The notes under the pieces are model-generated. The model made no database searches. It was not told where the DNA came from and saw only the letters and a list, made by a program, of their open reading frames with translations. A DNA stretch of 33,809 nt, taken from NCBI GenBank assembly GCA_024277445.1, contig JAJRVE010000199.1, positions 1-33,809 of the forward strand, written 5' to 3'. A program made the translations under genes and the position numbers. Source of the stretch: Campylobacterales bacterium. Its GTDB lineage: Bacteria > Campylobacterota > Campylobacteria > Campylobacterales > Sulfurimonadaceae. Position 1 is the first letter of the stretch; each line of letters begins with the position of its first letter. Positions 33,537-33,809 of this stretch are shown here, one piece after another.

Positions 33537-33809
33537 ATGTGTGGTTTTGTAGGGTTTGTTGATCATTGTCACACTTCGACGTCTGAGCAACTTAAGGCGA
33601 TGACGGCTACGCTACAGCATCGTGGTCCTGACAGTGTAGGCACTCACTTTGATGAGACTTTGGAGTGTCAGATAGGCTTGGGACACCAACGTCTTTCCAT
33701 TCTTGACCTTTCAGAACTTGGGCAACAGCCTATGACTTATGAATACTTACACATTGTACACAATGGAGAAGTCTATAACTTTGCTGAGATTAAAGAAGAG
33801 CTTCTTGTG
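33537..33809 (+). CDS. asnB: Asparagine synthase-type glutamine amidotransferase, N-terminal part (cut by window edge)
   Basis: The first 91 residues of a class II glutamine amidotransferase. After Met removal Cys2 (MCGFVGFVD) is the nucleophile; LQHRGPDSVG, GLGHQRLSILDLSELGQQPM and HNGEVYNFAEIKEEL are the standard AsnB N-terminal blocks. The full protein would be about 600 residues and would couple glutamine hydrolysis to amidation. In polysaccharide loci, AsnB-like enzymes often amidate uronic acid sugars, which would fit the 6-dehydrogenase at 16547. Ordinary asparagine synthesis is the alternative. The window ends before the synthetase domain. Confidence 0.93.
   Translation, partial: MCGFVGFVDHCHTSTSEQLKAMTATLQHRGPDSVGTHFDETLECQIGLGHQRLSILDLSELGQQPMTYEYLHIVHNGEVYNFAEIKEELLV

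Overview
The window reads as a piece of a Campylobacterota (Epsilonproteobacteria) chromosome, most like the free-living Sulfurimonas/Sulfurovum/Arcobacter-type genera. The main reason is the gene order fabZ-lpxA-clpX-mreB-mreC followed by carB, a known arrangement in this group. The long QueH and the actP/acs acetate-uptake pair fit the same assignment. The genus cannot be fixed from sequence reading alone.

Layout. (1) Positions 1-8024 are all on the minus strand: the start of carB (cut by the left edge), a repeat-rich gap of about 900 bp with no convincing gene, the envelope/shape/proteolysis cluster fabZ-lpxA-clpX-mreB-mreC, then queH and a cyclophilin. (2) 8168-12219 on the plus strand is an acetate module: a DUF485 membrane protein, actP and acs. 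(3) 12220-14347 holds a (ATTCAAC)10 microsatellite, an ankyrin-repeat protein (minus), pyrF, tRNA-Ser(GCT), tRNA-Asn(GTT) and a second repeat-bearing gap. (4) 14348 to the right edge is a surface-polysaccharide locus on the plus strand. It contains a WecA-type initiating transferase, UDP-HexNAc 6-dehydrogenase (TviB/WbpO type) and 4-epimerase (TviC/WbpP type), an outer-membrane barrel protein and a Wzx-type flippase. These are followed by an FkbM methyltransferase, a GT2 enzyme, a hexapeptide acyltransferase, five further probable glycosyltransferases, a PseB/CapE-type dehydratase, a WecB 2-epimerase and the start of an AsnB-type amidotransferase. The set would make nucleotide-sugar precursors, load the first sugar on undecaprenyl phosphate, extend and decorate the chain and flip it. 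No polymerase (Wzy) or ligase is seen inside the window.

Four two-gene toxin-antitoxin-like modules interrupt the polysaccharide locus: RHH/MazF (15355-15934, minus), MNT/HEPN (17850-18480), a RelE-like pair (19606-20093) and a ParE-like pair (33024-33490). The MNT/HEPN pair sits between the two UDP-sugar genes, overlaps the second, and has a palindrome centred on a candidate -10 box.

I did not find a clearly new multi-gene system. The observations most worth a second look are: a perfect 10-bp hairpin that masks the ribosome site and TTG start of queH; an AT-rich dispersed repeat that appears to be inserted in frame in the tviC-like gene and is related to an inverted-repeat element at 7440-7523; and a 46-bp repeat at 1217 and 1781 whose hairpin stem shows compensatory base changes.
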